DNA of 55,819 bases from Armatimonadota bacterium (GTDB lineage Bacteria > Armatimonadota > UBA5829), in assembly GCA_023474015.1 (NCBI GenBank), contig JAMCYN010000066.1, positions 1-55,819 of the forward strand. The letters run 5' to 3'. The notes beneath the pieces are model-generated. The model worked only from the letters and a program-made list of their open reading frames with translations, had not been told where the DNA came from and ran no database searches. A program made the translations under genes and the position numbers. This document shows, piece by piece, positions 1 through 9,451 of this stretch (the stretch's first letter is position 1; each line of letters starts with the position of its first letter).

Positions 1-1775
1 GTTCCCTTAATCAGCACTCTGCCGATATGCCGCTGGTACTGTCCAGCCCAGTATCCCACTTCCTGGCTTATTTTGGTATAGAGCAGAGAGGCTTTTTCTC
101 TCTTCACTCTGCGCAGCGTATCAGAATCCTTTGACATTCGTTCCGCTTCATCGAAAAGCGCCGTGGCGTCGTCTACAAAATCCTTTGTCCAATATGGCGC
201 ATACGGTGACTTATCCTGAAACGGAGAATCGTTTCCTAATTGCCTTGTCCGAGCGTAGTTGGTCTCCCACAGCTTCCAAATGAGCATATTGTACTTCCAC
301 ATCGGCTCGGCGGCGTTTCCATAGTAGCCGTATATGAAGTCTTTCATCAACTCCAAGGTGTCAAGTGAAGGATCCCACATCTGCTTCGCCCAAACCCAGC
401 AGCGCATACGCGTGTTATCTGAGCCATGACATTCGACGTTCCCTTGGAGCATTATGCCTCTGGCGCCGTTCTTTATGTAGGTACGCATGTTCTCGCTGAC
501 TACCGGCATGTTGGGCATAATGGTCAGGTAGCCGCCGAAGTTGACCGTGTAGTCCCAGATGTGGATCCTGGCGCCTATAGCCGACCAGCCTTTCAGGGCC
601 TCGTATACCTTATCCGGACCGTCGGTGATGAATGTGAAAGGATGCGGCCAGGCATGAGCCTCCGTGCAGAACTGGATTGCCACATTGTGCCTCGGCTTTA
701 TGGTCTTTGGCGGAATAAATGTACCCAAATAGGCAAGGGTCGAGATGGACACATCCGGGAACTCACCCTCAATTGCCTCCGCCACCTTGTTTACGAAGGT
801 GATAAGCGAGCCCGCGTTTGTGCCTTCCCTGTCGTCTATAGCCTTGCAGCTCGGACACTCGCAGTAATTGAGTCCATCGTTTGGAGATACGCTTATCACT
901 CTGGCATTAGGCTTCTCACGAAGACTGCGCCTTACTTCATCAATCACAATGTTAAGCACATCGTTATTGGTCAGGCATAGCTGTCCCGTGTGTTGCCCTC
1001 CGACTCGCTTACCGTTGACCAAGGCATAGTACTCCGGATGGTCTTTGAAGTACTTCTCCCTGGGAAGAAACGCATCGAATGTGTGCACAAACATGGCATA
1101 TTCGAAATTGCCGCCCCACTCGGCAGGAACGGTGTCGTACGAGCTGTTCGCGCGGTTTCGCAGCGACCAGGTCTTGTCAAACGCCTCGAAATAGTATGGG
1201 TCTCGTATCTCAAGCACTGGAATGAAATGCCGGGGCACAGGTCTGAAACGCAGCTCCGGTCGGTTGGGAATGGTGGCCGAATCCTTGTCATACCACCTGC
1301 ATCCCAGGTCTTCCTCAAGAAGAGCATAGACAGCGTTGATGGGACCCCTGGTATTCCCGCCCCATAGATACAGGTTCTCTCCATTCGCCGCTATGGCATA
1401 ACCTTCTTCCTTCAGGTCGATCTTCGCGTCAGGGATGTTTGCATTGAGGAAGAGTTCAGTCTTACCGATGCTGATCAGCGGGTGCGTGGAACGGTAGTAT
1501 CTACCCTCGTGTACAACAGGGAAATCAGCCCCGGTTATCTCCTTAAGCCACTGTGCCAGGTCAGTGGCTGCTTTTTCTTCCTGGGTAGTGGCCTTTTCGG
1601 ACAGAAGGATTATGTAGTTCGCTTTCCCCCCGGATGCCAGCACAAGCTCAGGTCCCGGCTTGCCCTTGGGCTTCAGAGTATTTTTCCAGCCTTTGGCAAA
1701 ACCCGCCGCGTGGCAGTCACAGCCCAGCAATACGATCAAACTTAGAACCATCAAGGTGCGTACGCAATTCATCAT
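1..1775 (-). CDS. DUF4838 family secreted protein, left copy, C-terminus off the edge
   Basis: The reading frame is open from the ATG ATG at 1775 to the window edge and is collinear with the complete paralog at 2245-4773 (offset about 2998 bp). I checked the frame at several divergent spots, including 415-460, where residues differ but no stop or shift appears. The protein begins with a hydrophobic signal sequence, followed by the GH67-N/DUF4838-like domain. Upstream of the start is AAGGAG-ACTA-ATG, a good ribosome-binding site that the right copy has lost. Family members are secreted and occur in polysaccharide loci of Armatimonadota, Planctomycetes and Verrucomicrobia. No catalytic activity can be read from the sequence. 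About 250 C-terminal residues lie outside the window. Confidence 0.85.
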   Translation of the reverse strand, partial: MMNCVRTLMVLSLIVLLGCDCHAAGFAKGWKNTLKPKGKPGPELVLASGGKANYIILLSEKATTQEEKAATDLAQWLKEITGADFPVVHEGRYYRSTHPLISIGKTELFLNANIPDAKIDLKEEGYAIAANGENLYLWGGNTRGPINAVYALLEEDLGCRWYDKDSATIPNRPELRFRPVPRHFIPVLEIRDPYYFEAFDKTWSLRNRANSSYDTVPAEWGGNFEYAMFVHTFDAFLPREKYFKDHPEYYALVNGKRVGGQHTGQLCLTNNDVLNIVIDEVRRSLREKPNARVISVSPNDGLNYCECPSCKAIDDREGTNAGSLITFVNKVAEAIEGEFPDVSISTLAYLGTFIPPKTIKPRHNVAIQFCTEAHAWPHPFTFITDGPDKVYEALKGWSAIGARIHIWDYTVNFGGYLTIMPNMPVVSENMRTYIKNGARGIMLQGNVECHGSDNTRMRCWVWAKQMWDPSLDTLELMKDFIYGYYGNAAEPMWKYNMLIWKLWETNYARTRQLGNDSPFQDKSPYAPYWTKDFVDDATALFDEAERMSKDSDTLRRVKREKASLLYTKISQEVGYWAGQYQRHIGRVLIKG

Positions 1776-1804
1776 TAGTCTCCTTAGTGGCGGCCTCGTA
1801 GTCG

Positions 1805-2246
1805 TCAATTCTCCAGCAAGTAGGTGACTTCGCCGGTATCCGCTGATCTTTCGGCGGCGAAGCACAATTTCATTGTCTCGTAGGCATCCCGCGCCGTTGT
1901 TTTTGGAGGCTCTCCCTCAGCCACGCGCCTCACTATGTCACACGCCTGGCCCACGGTATTATGGAAATAAAGCTGATCCTCGGACGAGTCCCAAGTCAAG
2001 TTTTCTACCCAGTTGCAGTCCAAACCTTCTTCGCCGTCGAAAAAATCCCAACGCTTTATCGTTCGCTCGAAAACGTTTGTAGCCGCCGCGCCTTTCGTTC
2101 CGTAAACCAGATACTCGATCTTCCAGCCGTCCCGAAGTTCGTATCGAGAACCTGTCTCCCAACTCGCGGAGACGTTCCTCACACAAGTCCACAGCCAGTA
2201 TCTCTCTGACCCTCGGGCAACGCAGAAGATGCTTCATCAAATCTTC
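1805..2246 (-). pseudogene. Internally deleted Gfo/Idh/MocA oxidoreductase remnant
   Basis: This is a broken copy of the oxidoreductase at 4810-5877. Positions 1805-2118 match its C-terminal part and 2119-2246 match its N-terminal part. Positions 5118-5713 of the intact copy (596 bp) are missing. Because 596 is not a multiple of three, the two halves lie in different frames: the N-terminal piece (HLLRCPRVREILAVDL...) cannot be joined to the C-terminal piece (YLVYGTKGAAATN...). The start codon and the Rossmann GAGAMG motif are also absent, because homology stops at 2246, where the stop of the next DUF4838 gene begins. No NAD-binding enzyme can be made. It sits directly upstream of the left DUF4838 copy, as the intact gene does with the right copy. 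Confidence 0.85.
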
Positions 2247-4773
2247 ATTGTGTCTTGAGCGTTGTTCGATCTTCCCTGGCCAGAGCATCTATCCAGGTCC
2301 CCGGCTCGATCAAGTTCGCCTGGATAAGCGTCCACAGATTTTCCGCGTCTGTTTGCTCGGTATCACTTGCGACCAGGAATACCGGACCCCATAGTCCTAT
2401 CATCTCGGGTGCCCAGCCTCTGACTATCCTCAGCGATAGCAGGTTCTCTTCCTTTGGATTCAGGAATGGCGCGGCATCACAAGCTAACGGCGCAAGCCAA
2501 TCAGAAGTTGGCTCGAAAGCTTTCTTCCCATTGATGAAGATGGTCATCTTGTCCGCACCAGGTCTTCTAAAGTATATATACAGATGCTTCTTTCCGACAA
2601 GCTCGGCTGGGATCTTGATGCTCTGCCTATACCAACCAATGCCGGTGTAGCCCTGTACGGGTTTGAGCCATCCGGTTTGAGGATAGTCGGACAATCCCCA
2701 GTTCTCCCATCCGCGACCCCAATCGGGCTCGATGTTGGCCCAATCAGCATCGTCGACAGTTGGAAGATACCAGCCGCCGTCTGCGCCTTCATTTCTTGGA
2801 TCGTACTTGAACTTCCAGTGCTTACTCAGCTTGTGCGAGGTGAGAGTTCGTGGAATCTCCATTCGAAGAAGCTCTCGCCACTTGTCGATCATAGTCTGGG
2901 CCGGACCTCCGTAAACCCCAAAAGAGACATTACCCTCAGCTTTGACAATCCGTTCGAACTCATCAATCATGCGCTCGCACTCGTGCTTCTGTTGCTGAGT
3001 TCCCGCAATCAGCACCCTGCCGACGTGCAGCAGCTTTGTTCCATCCCAGTATCCCACTTCCTGGCTTATCTTGGTATAGAGCAGAGAGGCTTTTTCTCTC
3101 TTCACTCTGCGCAGCGTATCAGAATCCTTTGACATTCGTTCCGCTTCATCGAAAAGCGCCGTGGCGTCGTCTACAAAATCCTTTGTCCAATATGGCGCAT
3201 ACGGTGACTTATCCTGAAACGGAGAATCGTTTCCTAATTGCCTTGTCCGAGCGTAGTTGGTCTCCCACAGCTTCCAAATGAGCATATTGTACTTCCACAT
3301 CGGCTCGGCGGCGTTTCCATAGTAGCCGTATATGAAGTCTTTCATCAACTCCAAGGTGTCAAGTGAAGGATCCCACATCTGCTTCGCCCAAACCCAGCAG
3401 CGCATGCGCGCGTTATCTGAGCTGGGAACTACGCTGGTCCCTTCAAGCATTATGCCTCTGGCGCCGTTCTTTATGTAGGTACGCATGTTCTCGCTGACTA
3501 CCGGCATGTTGGGCATAATGGTCAAGTAGCCGCCGAAGTTGACCGTGTAGTCCCAGATGTGGATCCTGGCGCCTATAGCCGACCAGCCTTTCAGGGCCTC
3601 GTATACCCTGTCCGGACCGTCGGTGACGAATGTGAAAGGATGCGGCCAGGCATGAGCCTCCGTGCAGAACTGGATTGCCACATTGTGCCTCGGCTTTATG
3701 GTCTTTGGCGGCACAAACGTACCACAATAGGCAAGGGTCGAGACGGACACGTCCGGGAACTCACTTTCAATTGCCTCCGCTACCTTGTTTACGAAAGCTA
3801 TAAGCGTGCCGGCGTTTGTGCCTTCCCTGTCGTCTATGGCCTTGCAGCTCGGGCACTCGCAGTATTGTATGTTGTCGTTTGGCGATACGCTTATCACTCT
3901 GGCATTAGGCTTCTCACGAAGACTGTGCTTTACTTCGTCAGTCACAATGTTCAGCACATCGTTATTGGTCAGGCACAACTGTCCCGTGTACTGCCCTCCG
4001 ACTCGCTTACCGTTGACCAAGGCATAGTACTCCGGATGGTCTTTGAAGTACTTCTCCCTGGGAAGAAACGCATCGAATGTGTGCACAAACATGGCGTACT
4101 CGAAATTGCCGCCCCACTCAACGGGGACGGTGTCATATGTGCTGTTCGTGCGGTTTCTCAGCGACCATGTCTTGTCAAATGCCTCGAAATAGTAAGGGTC
4201 TCGTATCTCAAGCAATGGAATGAAATGCCGGGGCACAGGTCTGAAACGCAGCTCCGGTCGGCTGGGAATGGTGGCCGAATCCTTGTCATACCACCTACAT
4301 CCCAGGTCTTCCTCAAGAAGAGCATAGACAGCGTTGATGGGTCCCCTGGTATTCCCGCCCCATAGATACAGGTTCTCTCCCTTCGCCGCTATGGCATAAC
4401 CTTCTTCCTTCAGGTCGATCTTCGCGTCAGGGATGTTCGCATTGAGGAAGAGTTCAGTCTTACTGATGCTGATCAGCGGGTGCGTGGAACGGTAGTATCT
4501 ACCCTCGTGTACAACAGGGAAATCAGCCCCGGTTATCTCCTTAAGCCACTGTGCCAGGTCAGTGGCTGCTTTTTCTTCCTGGGTAGTGGCCTTTTCGGAC
4601 AGAAGGATTATGTAGTTCGCTTTCCCCCCGGATGCCAGCACAAGCTCAGGCCCCGGCTTGCCCTTGGGCTTCAGAGCATTTTTCCAGCCTTTGGCAAAAC
4701 CCGCCGCGTGGCAGTCACAGCCCAGCAATACGATCAAACTTAGAACCATCAAGGTGCGTACGCAATTCATCAT
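2245..4773 (-). CDS. DUF4838 family secreted protein (putative carbohydrate-active)
   Basis: The product is 842 aa. Residues 1-24 form a signal peptide containing LLGC, a possible lipobox. Residues ~45-160 resemble the alpha-glucuronidase N-terminal (GH67N-like) fold, with the WGGNTRGPINAVYALLEE segment typical of DUF4838 proteins. The middle (~190-500) holds the barrel-like region with VSPNDNIQYCECPSC. Residues ~690-815 look like a beta-sandwich carbohydrate-binding domain (LYIYFRRPGADKMTIFINGK). The gene follows the Gfo/Idh gene by 36 bp, so the two are probably co-transcribed. The start lacks the AAGGAG site of the left paralog and has AGAGAAAA instead. A role in binding or cleaving a plant sugar polymer is inferred; the substrate is unknown. 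Confidence 0.85.
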   Translation of the reverse strand: MMNCVRTLMVLSLIVLLGCDCHAAGFAKGWKNALKPKGKPGPELVLASGGKANYIILLSEKATTQEEKAATDLAQWLKEITGADFPVVHEGRYYRSTHPLISISKTELFLNANIPDAKIDLKEEGYAIAAKGENLYLWGGNTRGPINAVYALLEEDLGCRWYDKDSATIPSRPELRFRPVPRHFIPLLEIRDPYYFEAFDKTWSLRNRTNSTYDTVPVEWGGNFEYAMFVHTFDAFLPREKYFKDHPEYYALVNGKRVGGQYTGQLCLTNNDVLNIVTDEVKHSLREKPNARVISVSPNDNIQYCECPSCKAIDDREGTNAGTLIAFVNKVAEAIESEFPDVSVSTLAYCGTFVPPKTIKPRHNVAIQFCTEAHAWPHPFTFVTDGPDRVYEALKGWSAIGARIHIWDYTVNFGGYLTIMPNMPVVSENMRTYIKNGARGIMLEGTSVVPSSDNARMRCWVWAKQMWDPSLDTLELMKDFIYGYYGNAAEPMWKYNMLIWKLWETNYARTRQLGNDSPFQDKSPYAPYWTKDFVDDATALFDEAERMSKDSDTLRRVKREKASLLYTKISQEVGYWDGTKLLHVGRVLIAGTQQQKHECERMIDEFERIVKAEGNVSFGVYGGPAQTMIDKWRELLRMEIPRTLTSHKLSKHWKFKYDPRNEGADGGWYLPTVDDADWANIEPDWGRGWENWGLSDYPQTGWLKPVQGYTGIGWYRQSIKIPAELVGKKHLYIYFRRPGADKMTIFINGKKAFEPTSDWLAPLACDAAPFLNPKEENLLSLRIVRGWAPEMIGLWGPVFLVASDTEQTDAENLWTLIQANLIEPGTWIDALAREDRTTLKTQ

Positions 4774-4809
4774 TAGTTTTCTCTAGTGGCGGCCTCGTAG
4801 TCGTCAATT

Positions 4810-5877
4810 CTACAGCAAGTAGGTGACTTCGCCGGTATCCGCTGATCTTTCGGCTGCGAAGCACAATTTCATTGTCTCGTAGGCATCCCGCGCCGTTGTT
4901 TTTGGAGGCTCTCCCTCAGCCACGCGCCTCACTATGTCACACGCCTGGTCCACGGTATTATGGAAATAAAGCTGATCCTCGGACGAGTCCCAAGTCAAGT
5001 TTTCTACCCAGTTGCAGTCCAAACCTTCTTCGCCGTCGGAAAATTCCCAGCGCTTTATCGTTCGCTCGAAAACGTTTGTAGCCGCCGCGCCTTTCGTTCC
5101 ATAAACCAGATACTCGAGATGATGGCCATCTCCCAACTGCTGGTCGACAGCATTTGTTAAAGGGTCGCCCTTAAAGGAGGCCGCCGGCGCCATCGCGAAC
5201 GTAAGGTGACTGACAGCTCCATTTCCGAACTTGTAAGTCGTGTGGTAGTTGTCCCGCACTTCAAAGTATGGCACTACGTTCGGAGCACACACCGAATAAA
5301 CCTCGGTCACCTTGTCCCCTATCCACCAGCGGGGCAAGTCCACGTAATGGCTGAGCTTCTCACCGAACATCCCGCCTCCGGTCGACTTCTTTGTGCGCCA
5401 CGATCCCTTTCTATGAAACTCGCTGCATATGTAGTAGCAATGAGTGTTGACTACCTCTCCGAGCAGACCTGCGTCTATCCACTCTTTCACCTTGGTGTAG
5501 AGCTTGGAATATCGAAGCTCAAAGCCTATCTGCAGGAATGCGTTACGCTCCTCGGCGAACTCGACCATTTCCAGAGCATCTTCCAGACTAGTGGCAATCG
5601 GCTTCTCGCACATCACGGCCTTCCCAGCTTCCAAAGACCGCAGAGTCAGCTCTTTATGTGTATGGTTGGGCGACGTCACGAATACCAGCGGTAAGGTCTT
5701 GTCTGACAGCACGTCTTCCAGCCGTCCCGAAGTTCGTATCGGGAATTTGTCCCCTAACTCGCGGAGACGCTCCTCTCTTAAGTCCACAGCCAGTATCTCT
5801 CTGACCCCCGGGCAATGCAGAAGATGTTTTATCAAATCTTCGCCCATTGCGCCGGCACCTAATACTCCAACTCTCAT
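4810..5877 (-). CDS. Gfo/Idh/MocA family oxidoreductase
   Basis: The product is a 355-aa NAD(P)-dependent sugar or inositol-type dehydrogenase. The N-terminal Rossmann motif is VGVLGAGAMGEDL, and the family's catalytic EKP motif is present as VMCEKPIATSLEDA (residue ~90). The C-terminal alpha/beta domain includes GGMFGEKLSHYVDLPRWWIGD. The ATG at 5877 is preferred because GGGAGG lies upstream; the GTG at 5898 would precede that site. The gene leads into the DUF4838 gene 36 bp downstream. A truncated copy exists at 1805-2246, which makes this the functional copy. Substrate specificity in this family cannot be read from sequence; sugar oxidation is inferred from the neighbouring carbohydrate genes. 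Confidence 0.9.
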   Translation of the reverse strand: MRVGVLGAGAMGEDLIKHLLHCPGVREILAVDLREERLRELGDKFPIRTSGRLEDVLSDKTLPLVFVTSPNHTHKELTLRSLEAGKAVMCEKPIATSLEDALEMVEFAEERNAFLQIGFELRYSKLYTKVKEWIDAGLLGEVVNTHCYYICSEFHRKGSWRTKKSTGGGMFGEKLSHYVDLPRWWIGDKVTEVYSVCAPNVVPYFEVRDNYHTTYKFGNGAVSHLTFAMAPAASFKGDPLTNAVDQQLGDGHHLEYLVYGTKGAAATNVFERTIKRWEFSDGEEGLDCNWVENLTWDSSEDQLYFHNTVDQACDIVRRVAEGEPPKTTARDAYETMKLCFAAERSADTGEVTYLL

Positions 5878-5911
5878 TGCGACGTTGTCCTCCCACAATC
5901 TCTAATCTTGC

Positions 5912-5947
5912 AAAAACAGGGACGAGACATAGTGCTGTCTCGTCCCT
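5912..5947 (-). terminator. Rho-independent terminator after the prepilin-like gene
   Basis: A perfect 12-bp stem (5918-5929 with 5936-5947) has a 6-nt loop. On the minus strand it is followed by GTTTTTG. It lies 80 bp past the stop of the gene at 6027-6686 and just before the Gfo/Idh start, so it separates the two transcription units. Confidence 0.8.
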
Positions 5948-6026
5948 TTGGTATCGATAACCTATACCTCTCGGTCCCCAACCGCCAAACTCGCGGATGG
6001 TCCGAATAAAGCATACACCAGACAAA

Positions 6027-6686
6027 TCAGTTTGGGATATAGCCTAACGGATACCACCACTCTTTTACCATTCCATACCTGGCGTGACCATCGGCGTATA
6101 CGAAGTTTCCACCATCCATATGCGTCAGAAAACGGTAATTATTGCCTGCATAGCTGGCAATCCAGGTGCCTTCATAAAAAGATATCTTAGCAGAAGGCTT
6201 GCGGATTGAGGACACTTTGCGCGGCGGGCCCTTGTAGCTGCCACCACTGTCATATCCGCCCAGTCCCACATCCGTTAGGGAGTTGCTCGGGCCCCCGAAG
6301 TTTTTCATGTTGAAGTCTTGTGCTCGATAGAAGTAGTTGCAATAATACCTCGTAGCATAATCTTTCTGCCAGGGGAGTTGACTCGGGCACTTCCATACAT
6401 TTTGGTTCTTGATATAGCGGGACAGCATGTTCCACATGATCACTTCGTTGAAAAGGCCTCCACCACCCGTGGGCTTGCCAAATTGCGCCTGTATTGGATA
6501 GGTGTCATTGCTGTCGGTGCAGTAACTCATCAGAGCCATTCCTATCTGCTTCTGGTTGGAAAGACACGTAACTTGCCGGGCTTTCTCCTTTGTTTGAGCA
6601 AAGACAGGAAACAGAATTGCCGCAAGGATAGCAATAATTGCGATTACCACGAGCAACTCTATTAGTGTGAAACCATCTCTTCTCAT
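6027..6686 (-). CDS. Prepilin-type N-terminal methylation protein (DUF1559/H-X9-DG-like)
   Basis: The product is 219 aa. It starts with [20 protein letters not shown], a type IV prepilin/pseudopilin leader cut before the F by a prepilin peptidase, followed by a single membrane helix. The next segment ([13 protein letters not shown], then [22 protein letters not shown]) is the classic form of the large Armatimonadota/Planctomycetes pseudopilin families. The C-terminus has the H-x9-DG-type signature ([16 protein letters not shown]). The start at 6686 follows AGGAG-TAGAAGG-ATG; a longer reading frame reaches 6767 but has no comparable site. Such proteins occur in many paralogs per genome. A surface or secretion role is likely, but the exact function is unknown. 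Confidence 0.88.
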   Translation of the reverse strand: MRRDGFTLIELLVVIAIIAILAAILFPVFAQTKEKARQVTCLSNQKQIGMALMSYCTDSNDTYPIQAQFGKPTGGGGLFNEVIMWNMLSRYIKNQNVWKCPSQLPWQKDYATRYYCNYFYRAQDFNMKNFGGPSNSLTDVGLGGYDSGGSYKGPPRKVSSIRKPSAKISFYEGTWIASYAGNNYRFLTHMDGGNFVYADGHARYGMVKEWWYPLGYIPN

Positions 6687-7192
6687 CCTTCTACTCCTCA
6701 TAAATCCCAAATATGAAACCTGCTTCCACAAACCAATAGAACGATTTCTAATTACCATTGCAGGCAACCTACACGGGGCTTGTTGCGTTATTTCGGAATC
6801 GTCCTACTAGTTGGCTGGTCCGACCTGCGGACTATCCGCAGTACCTCACAATCATTAGTTGAGCGAACTCTCACCTAACGAAAAAATAAGGCTGGCTTAC
6901 TCCTCATTCTTACATGTGAATATTACCCTCGCGGCAGCCATACGTCCATTAGCCATAAGCGGTAATTGCGGTACTACGAAAGTAGTACGCTAAAGAGTGG
7001 TATATCAAGTTGATTATGCCCAGTAACAAGTAAGGGGTCAGTGGGCAAGATCAGCACAAACCACCCTCTTTTCCACCACATGCTGTATAATAATAGGCGG
7101 GAAAGCGATTGGACGGATCGCGACGGAATAGCCGAATGCGACGCCGGACGGGATCAAATGTTCGTGAACTGCGAGGGATAGGAATTAGACAA
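6687..7192. promoter_or_regulatory. Divergent promoter region with two palindromes
   Basis: These 506 bp without a gene separate the prepilin gene (minus) from the sugar importer (plus). Two clean inverted repeats stand out: TGCGGA-CTA-TCCGCA at 6826-6840 and GTACTAC-GAAA-GTAGTAC at 6971-6988. A TGCTGTATAAT motif at 7081-7091 could be the -10 of the importer promoter; no good -35 is visible. The palindromes have the size of operators for a sugar-responsive repressor, but the regulator is not identified. Confidence 0.5.
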
Positions 7193-8542
7193 GTGCAAAG
7201 GAAACACCTGTTTACGTTGTTAGCGCTGGCTTTGGCATTGGCCGCGCTTACGGCTGCTAGGGGTCAACTCGCGCCGCTCGGCTCGTATCTGCGTGCCAGA
7301 ATGACGGGCTTCTCCGACAAGCCTGCTCAAGAGATCGTGCTCTGGCACTGCTGGGGAGGAACTCAGAAAGAGTATCTCGAAAGGGTCGTCTCCAAGTTCG
7401 AAGAGGCTCATCCAGGTATGAATGTGAAGACAGTGTTCATAGGAACGAGTCTTTCCAACAGCCAGAAGTTTTTCACTGCTGTAGCCGCCCGGAAGGCTCC
7501 CGACGTGGTATTTGTGGATGGGCCGCAGGTATCGGAGTTCGCGTGCCAGGGAGCATTGCAGCCGTTAGATGCGCGAGTCAAGACTTCGCGCATTAAGCCG
7601 GGTGACTTCTTCAATCCCTGCTGGAAGCAGTGCAACTACGGTGGGCATACCTGGGCAATGACTTATTGCGTCGATCCGAACTTCTCTTTTGCCTGGAACA
7701 AAGACAGCTTTCGCAAGGCGGGAATCGACCCGAACAAGCCACCCGAGTCGATAGCCGAACTCGATATAATATCCGACAAGTTGACTGTCATGAAAGGGAA
7801 CCGGATCGATGCTATGGGAATAGTCCCCTGGGCGCAGTTTGGGGCTCACAACTCGATGTTCACCTGGGGATGGGTCTTCGGCGGCAGCTTCTATGATGAG
7901 AAGCGCCACAGAATCACGGCAAACGACCCCAATAATGTCAGGGCTCTCGAATGGATGTGCTCCTACGCGAAGCGCTACGGGGCAAACAGGATAGCCGGCC
8001 TCCAGCAGGGCTTCGGCGCTTTGGACAAGTATCCGCTGTACACCGGCCAACTTGCGATGGGTTGCTTTCACATCAGCCAGGTGCAGGATGCCAGGACTTA
8101 TGCCGCCGGACTCGATTATGGCTTGGGCTATATTCCATGTCCCCCGGGCGGGGAGCGCCAGTCGTCTTGGATAGGGGGATGGTGCATGGGCCTGCCCAGC
8201 CGCAGCGCCCACCCGGACCAGGGATGGGAACTGATCCGGTGGCTGTGCGCCGATCCTAAGGGCACTTCGATAGTCGGCGGCACGCAGGACCTTTTTCCCG
8301 GTTATCGCAAATCCCTTTACTTCGAGAAAGTCAAGAATAACCCGCGCTACGGCGTATTCCTCAAGATATTGAAAAGCTGCAAGCATCAGCGCCCGGTCAT
8401 GCCGGCACAGCTCTTTTATATGGGAGCGCTGGAGCGCGCCGTCGATCTCGCGATTTACGGGCAAAAGACCCCCAAGCAGGCTCTTGATGATGCGACTGTC
8501 GAGACTCAGCGCGAGCTCGATCTCAGATTGGCGGGTAGATAA
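7193..8542 (+). CDS. Sugar ABC transporter substrate-binding protein
   Basis: The product is a 449-aa family 1 extracellular solute-binding protein. The GTG at 7193 is chosen because AGGA lies 9 nt upstream and the resulting N-terminus is a signal peptide (QRKHLFTLLALALALAALT). A TTG at 7109 would add 28 arginine-rich residues before it. The mature part opens with EIVLWHCWGGTQKEYLERVV, the typical first strand and helix of this family, and contains VWALNK-like family features such as FAWNKDSFRKAGIDPNKPPE. It captures sugar outside the membrane and delivers it to the two permeases that follow immediately. The ligand is unknown. No ATPase gene is nearby, so a shared ATPase encoded elsewhere is expected. 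Confidence 0.9.
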   Translation: MQRKHLFTLLALALALAALTAARGQLAPLGSYLRARMTGFSDKPAQEIVLWHCWGGTQKEYLERVVSKFEEAHPGMNVKTVFIGTSLSNSQKFFTAVAARKAPDVVFVDGPQVSEFACQGALQPLDARVKTSRIKPGDFFNPCWKQCNYGGHTWAMTYCVDPNFSFAWNKDSFRKAGIDPNKPPESIAELDIISDKLTVMKGNRIDAMGIVPWAQFGAHNSMFTWGWVFGGSFYDEKRHRITANDPNNVRALEWMCSYAKRYGANRIAGLQQGFGALDKYPLYTGQLAMGCFHISQVQDARTYAAGLDYGLGYIPCPPGGERQSSWIGGWCMGLPSRSAHPDQGWELIRWLCADPKGTSIVGGTQDLFPGYRKSLYFEKVKNNPRYGVFLKILKSCKHQRPVMPAQLFYMGALERAVDLAIYGQKTPKQALDDATVETQRELDLRLAGR

Positions 8543-9451
8543 TTGAGAAAGAAAGCATCAATAGCAACCACGCGAGCGAACATGAGAAACGGACTGCTAT
8601 TCACTTCGCCCGCGATTATTTCCCTACTCTTATTGACGCTTTATCCGGTGGGGGCGTCGCTTTACTACAGCTTCTGCGATTTTCCCGGTCTCAAGCCTCC
8701 GCAGTGGATTGGTTTGGCCAACTACAACGCGCTTGCCCACGACCCACTGGTCTGGAAATCTCTCGCCAACACAGCCGTATTCGCCGCCGCGGCGGTGCCT
8801 CTGGGAATAGCCGTCGCGTTCATCCTTGCGCTGCTTCTGAACCAGAAGGTGAAGGGGCTTGCGCTGTTCAGAACGCTGTTCTACTTGCCCAGCATAGTCC
8901 CCACGGTGGCCTCTTCCGTGCTCTGGCTGTGGGTGCTGAACCCTCAGTATGGCATCTTGAACGGCATATTGGCTCTCTTCGGCGTAAACGGCCCTGGGTG
9001 GATGTCAGACCCGAGCTGGTCCAAGCCCGCTCTTATACTGATGAGCACCTGGGGTGTTGGCGGAACGATGATAATCTTTCTCGCCGGCCTGCAGGATGTG
9101 CCCGTTGAGATGTACGAGGCAGCCGAACTTGACGGAGCCTCACCCTTGCATCGGGCCATTCACATCACGCTGCCTTTCATGAGCCCGTATATCTTCTTTT
9201 CGCTGGTGATGGGGCTTATCGGGGCGTCCCAATACTTCACGCAGGCCTATGTTATGACAGGCGGCAACGGCGGGCCCGCGAACTCGACGCTGTTCTTTGC
9301 GATGTATCTGTTCCAGAATGCGTTCCACTTCTTCAAGATGGGCTACGCCTGCTCGATGGCCTGGCTGCTGTTTCTGATGACTCTTTCGGCAACAGTCCTC
9401 ATCTTCAGAAGCTCGGCAAGGTTCGTCTACTACCAAGGAGAGGCAAGATGA
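8543..9451 (+). CDS. Sugar ABC transporter permease (MalF/UgpA type)
   Basis: The 302-aa protein has six predicted membrane helices. The EAA loop that contacts the ATPase is EMYEAAELDGASPLHRAIHI around residue 190. The TTG start directly abuts the stop of the binding protein; an ATG at 8582 is an alternative that would remove 13 residues. The gene overlaps the next permease by 4 bp (ATGA), which shows translational coupling. It is one half of the heterodimeric channel. Confidence 0.9.
   Translation: MRKKASIATTRANMRNGLLFTSPAIISLLLLTLYPVGASLYYSFCDFPGLKPPQWIGLANYNALAHDPLVWKSLANTAVFAAAAVPLGIAVAFILALLLNQKVKGLALFRTLFYLPSIVPTVASSVLWLWVLNPQYGILNGILALFGVNGPGWMSDPSWSKPALILMSTWGVGGTMIIFLAGLQDVPVEMYEAAELDGASPLHRAIHITLPFMSPYIFFSLVMGLIGASQYFTQAYVMTGGNGGPANSTLFFAMYLFQNAFHFFKMGYACSMAWLLFLMTLSATVLIFRSSARFVYYQGEAR

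Larger units (their letters stand above)
1..5841. repeat. Tandem duplication of the Gfo/Idh-DUF4838 unit
   Basis: Positions 1-2118 align with 3000-5117 at a near-constant offset of 2998-2999 bp, and 2119-2246 align with 5714-5841. The copies differ by scattered substitutions, so the event is not very recent. The left unit later lost 596 bp. The join between the units is at 2245-2247, where the oxidoreductase homology runs straight into the stop codon of the right DUF4838 gene. No transposase or terminal inverted repeat is visible at the join, so unequal recombination is a simpler explanation than transposition. Confidence 0.85.

Noticed and set aside
3559..4365. Long plus-strand frame opposite the DUF4838 gene
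   Set aside because: It mirrors the coding strand of an evident secreted protein and has no ribosome-binding site. The same shadow appears in the left copy, broken in two.
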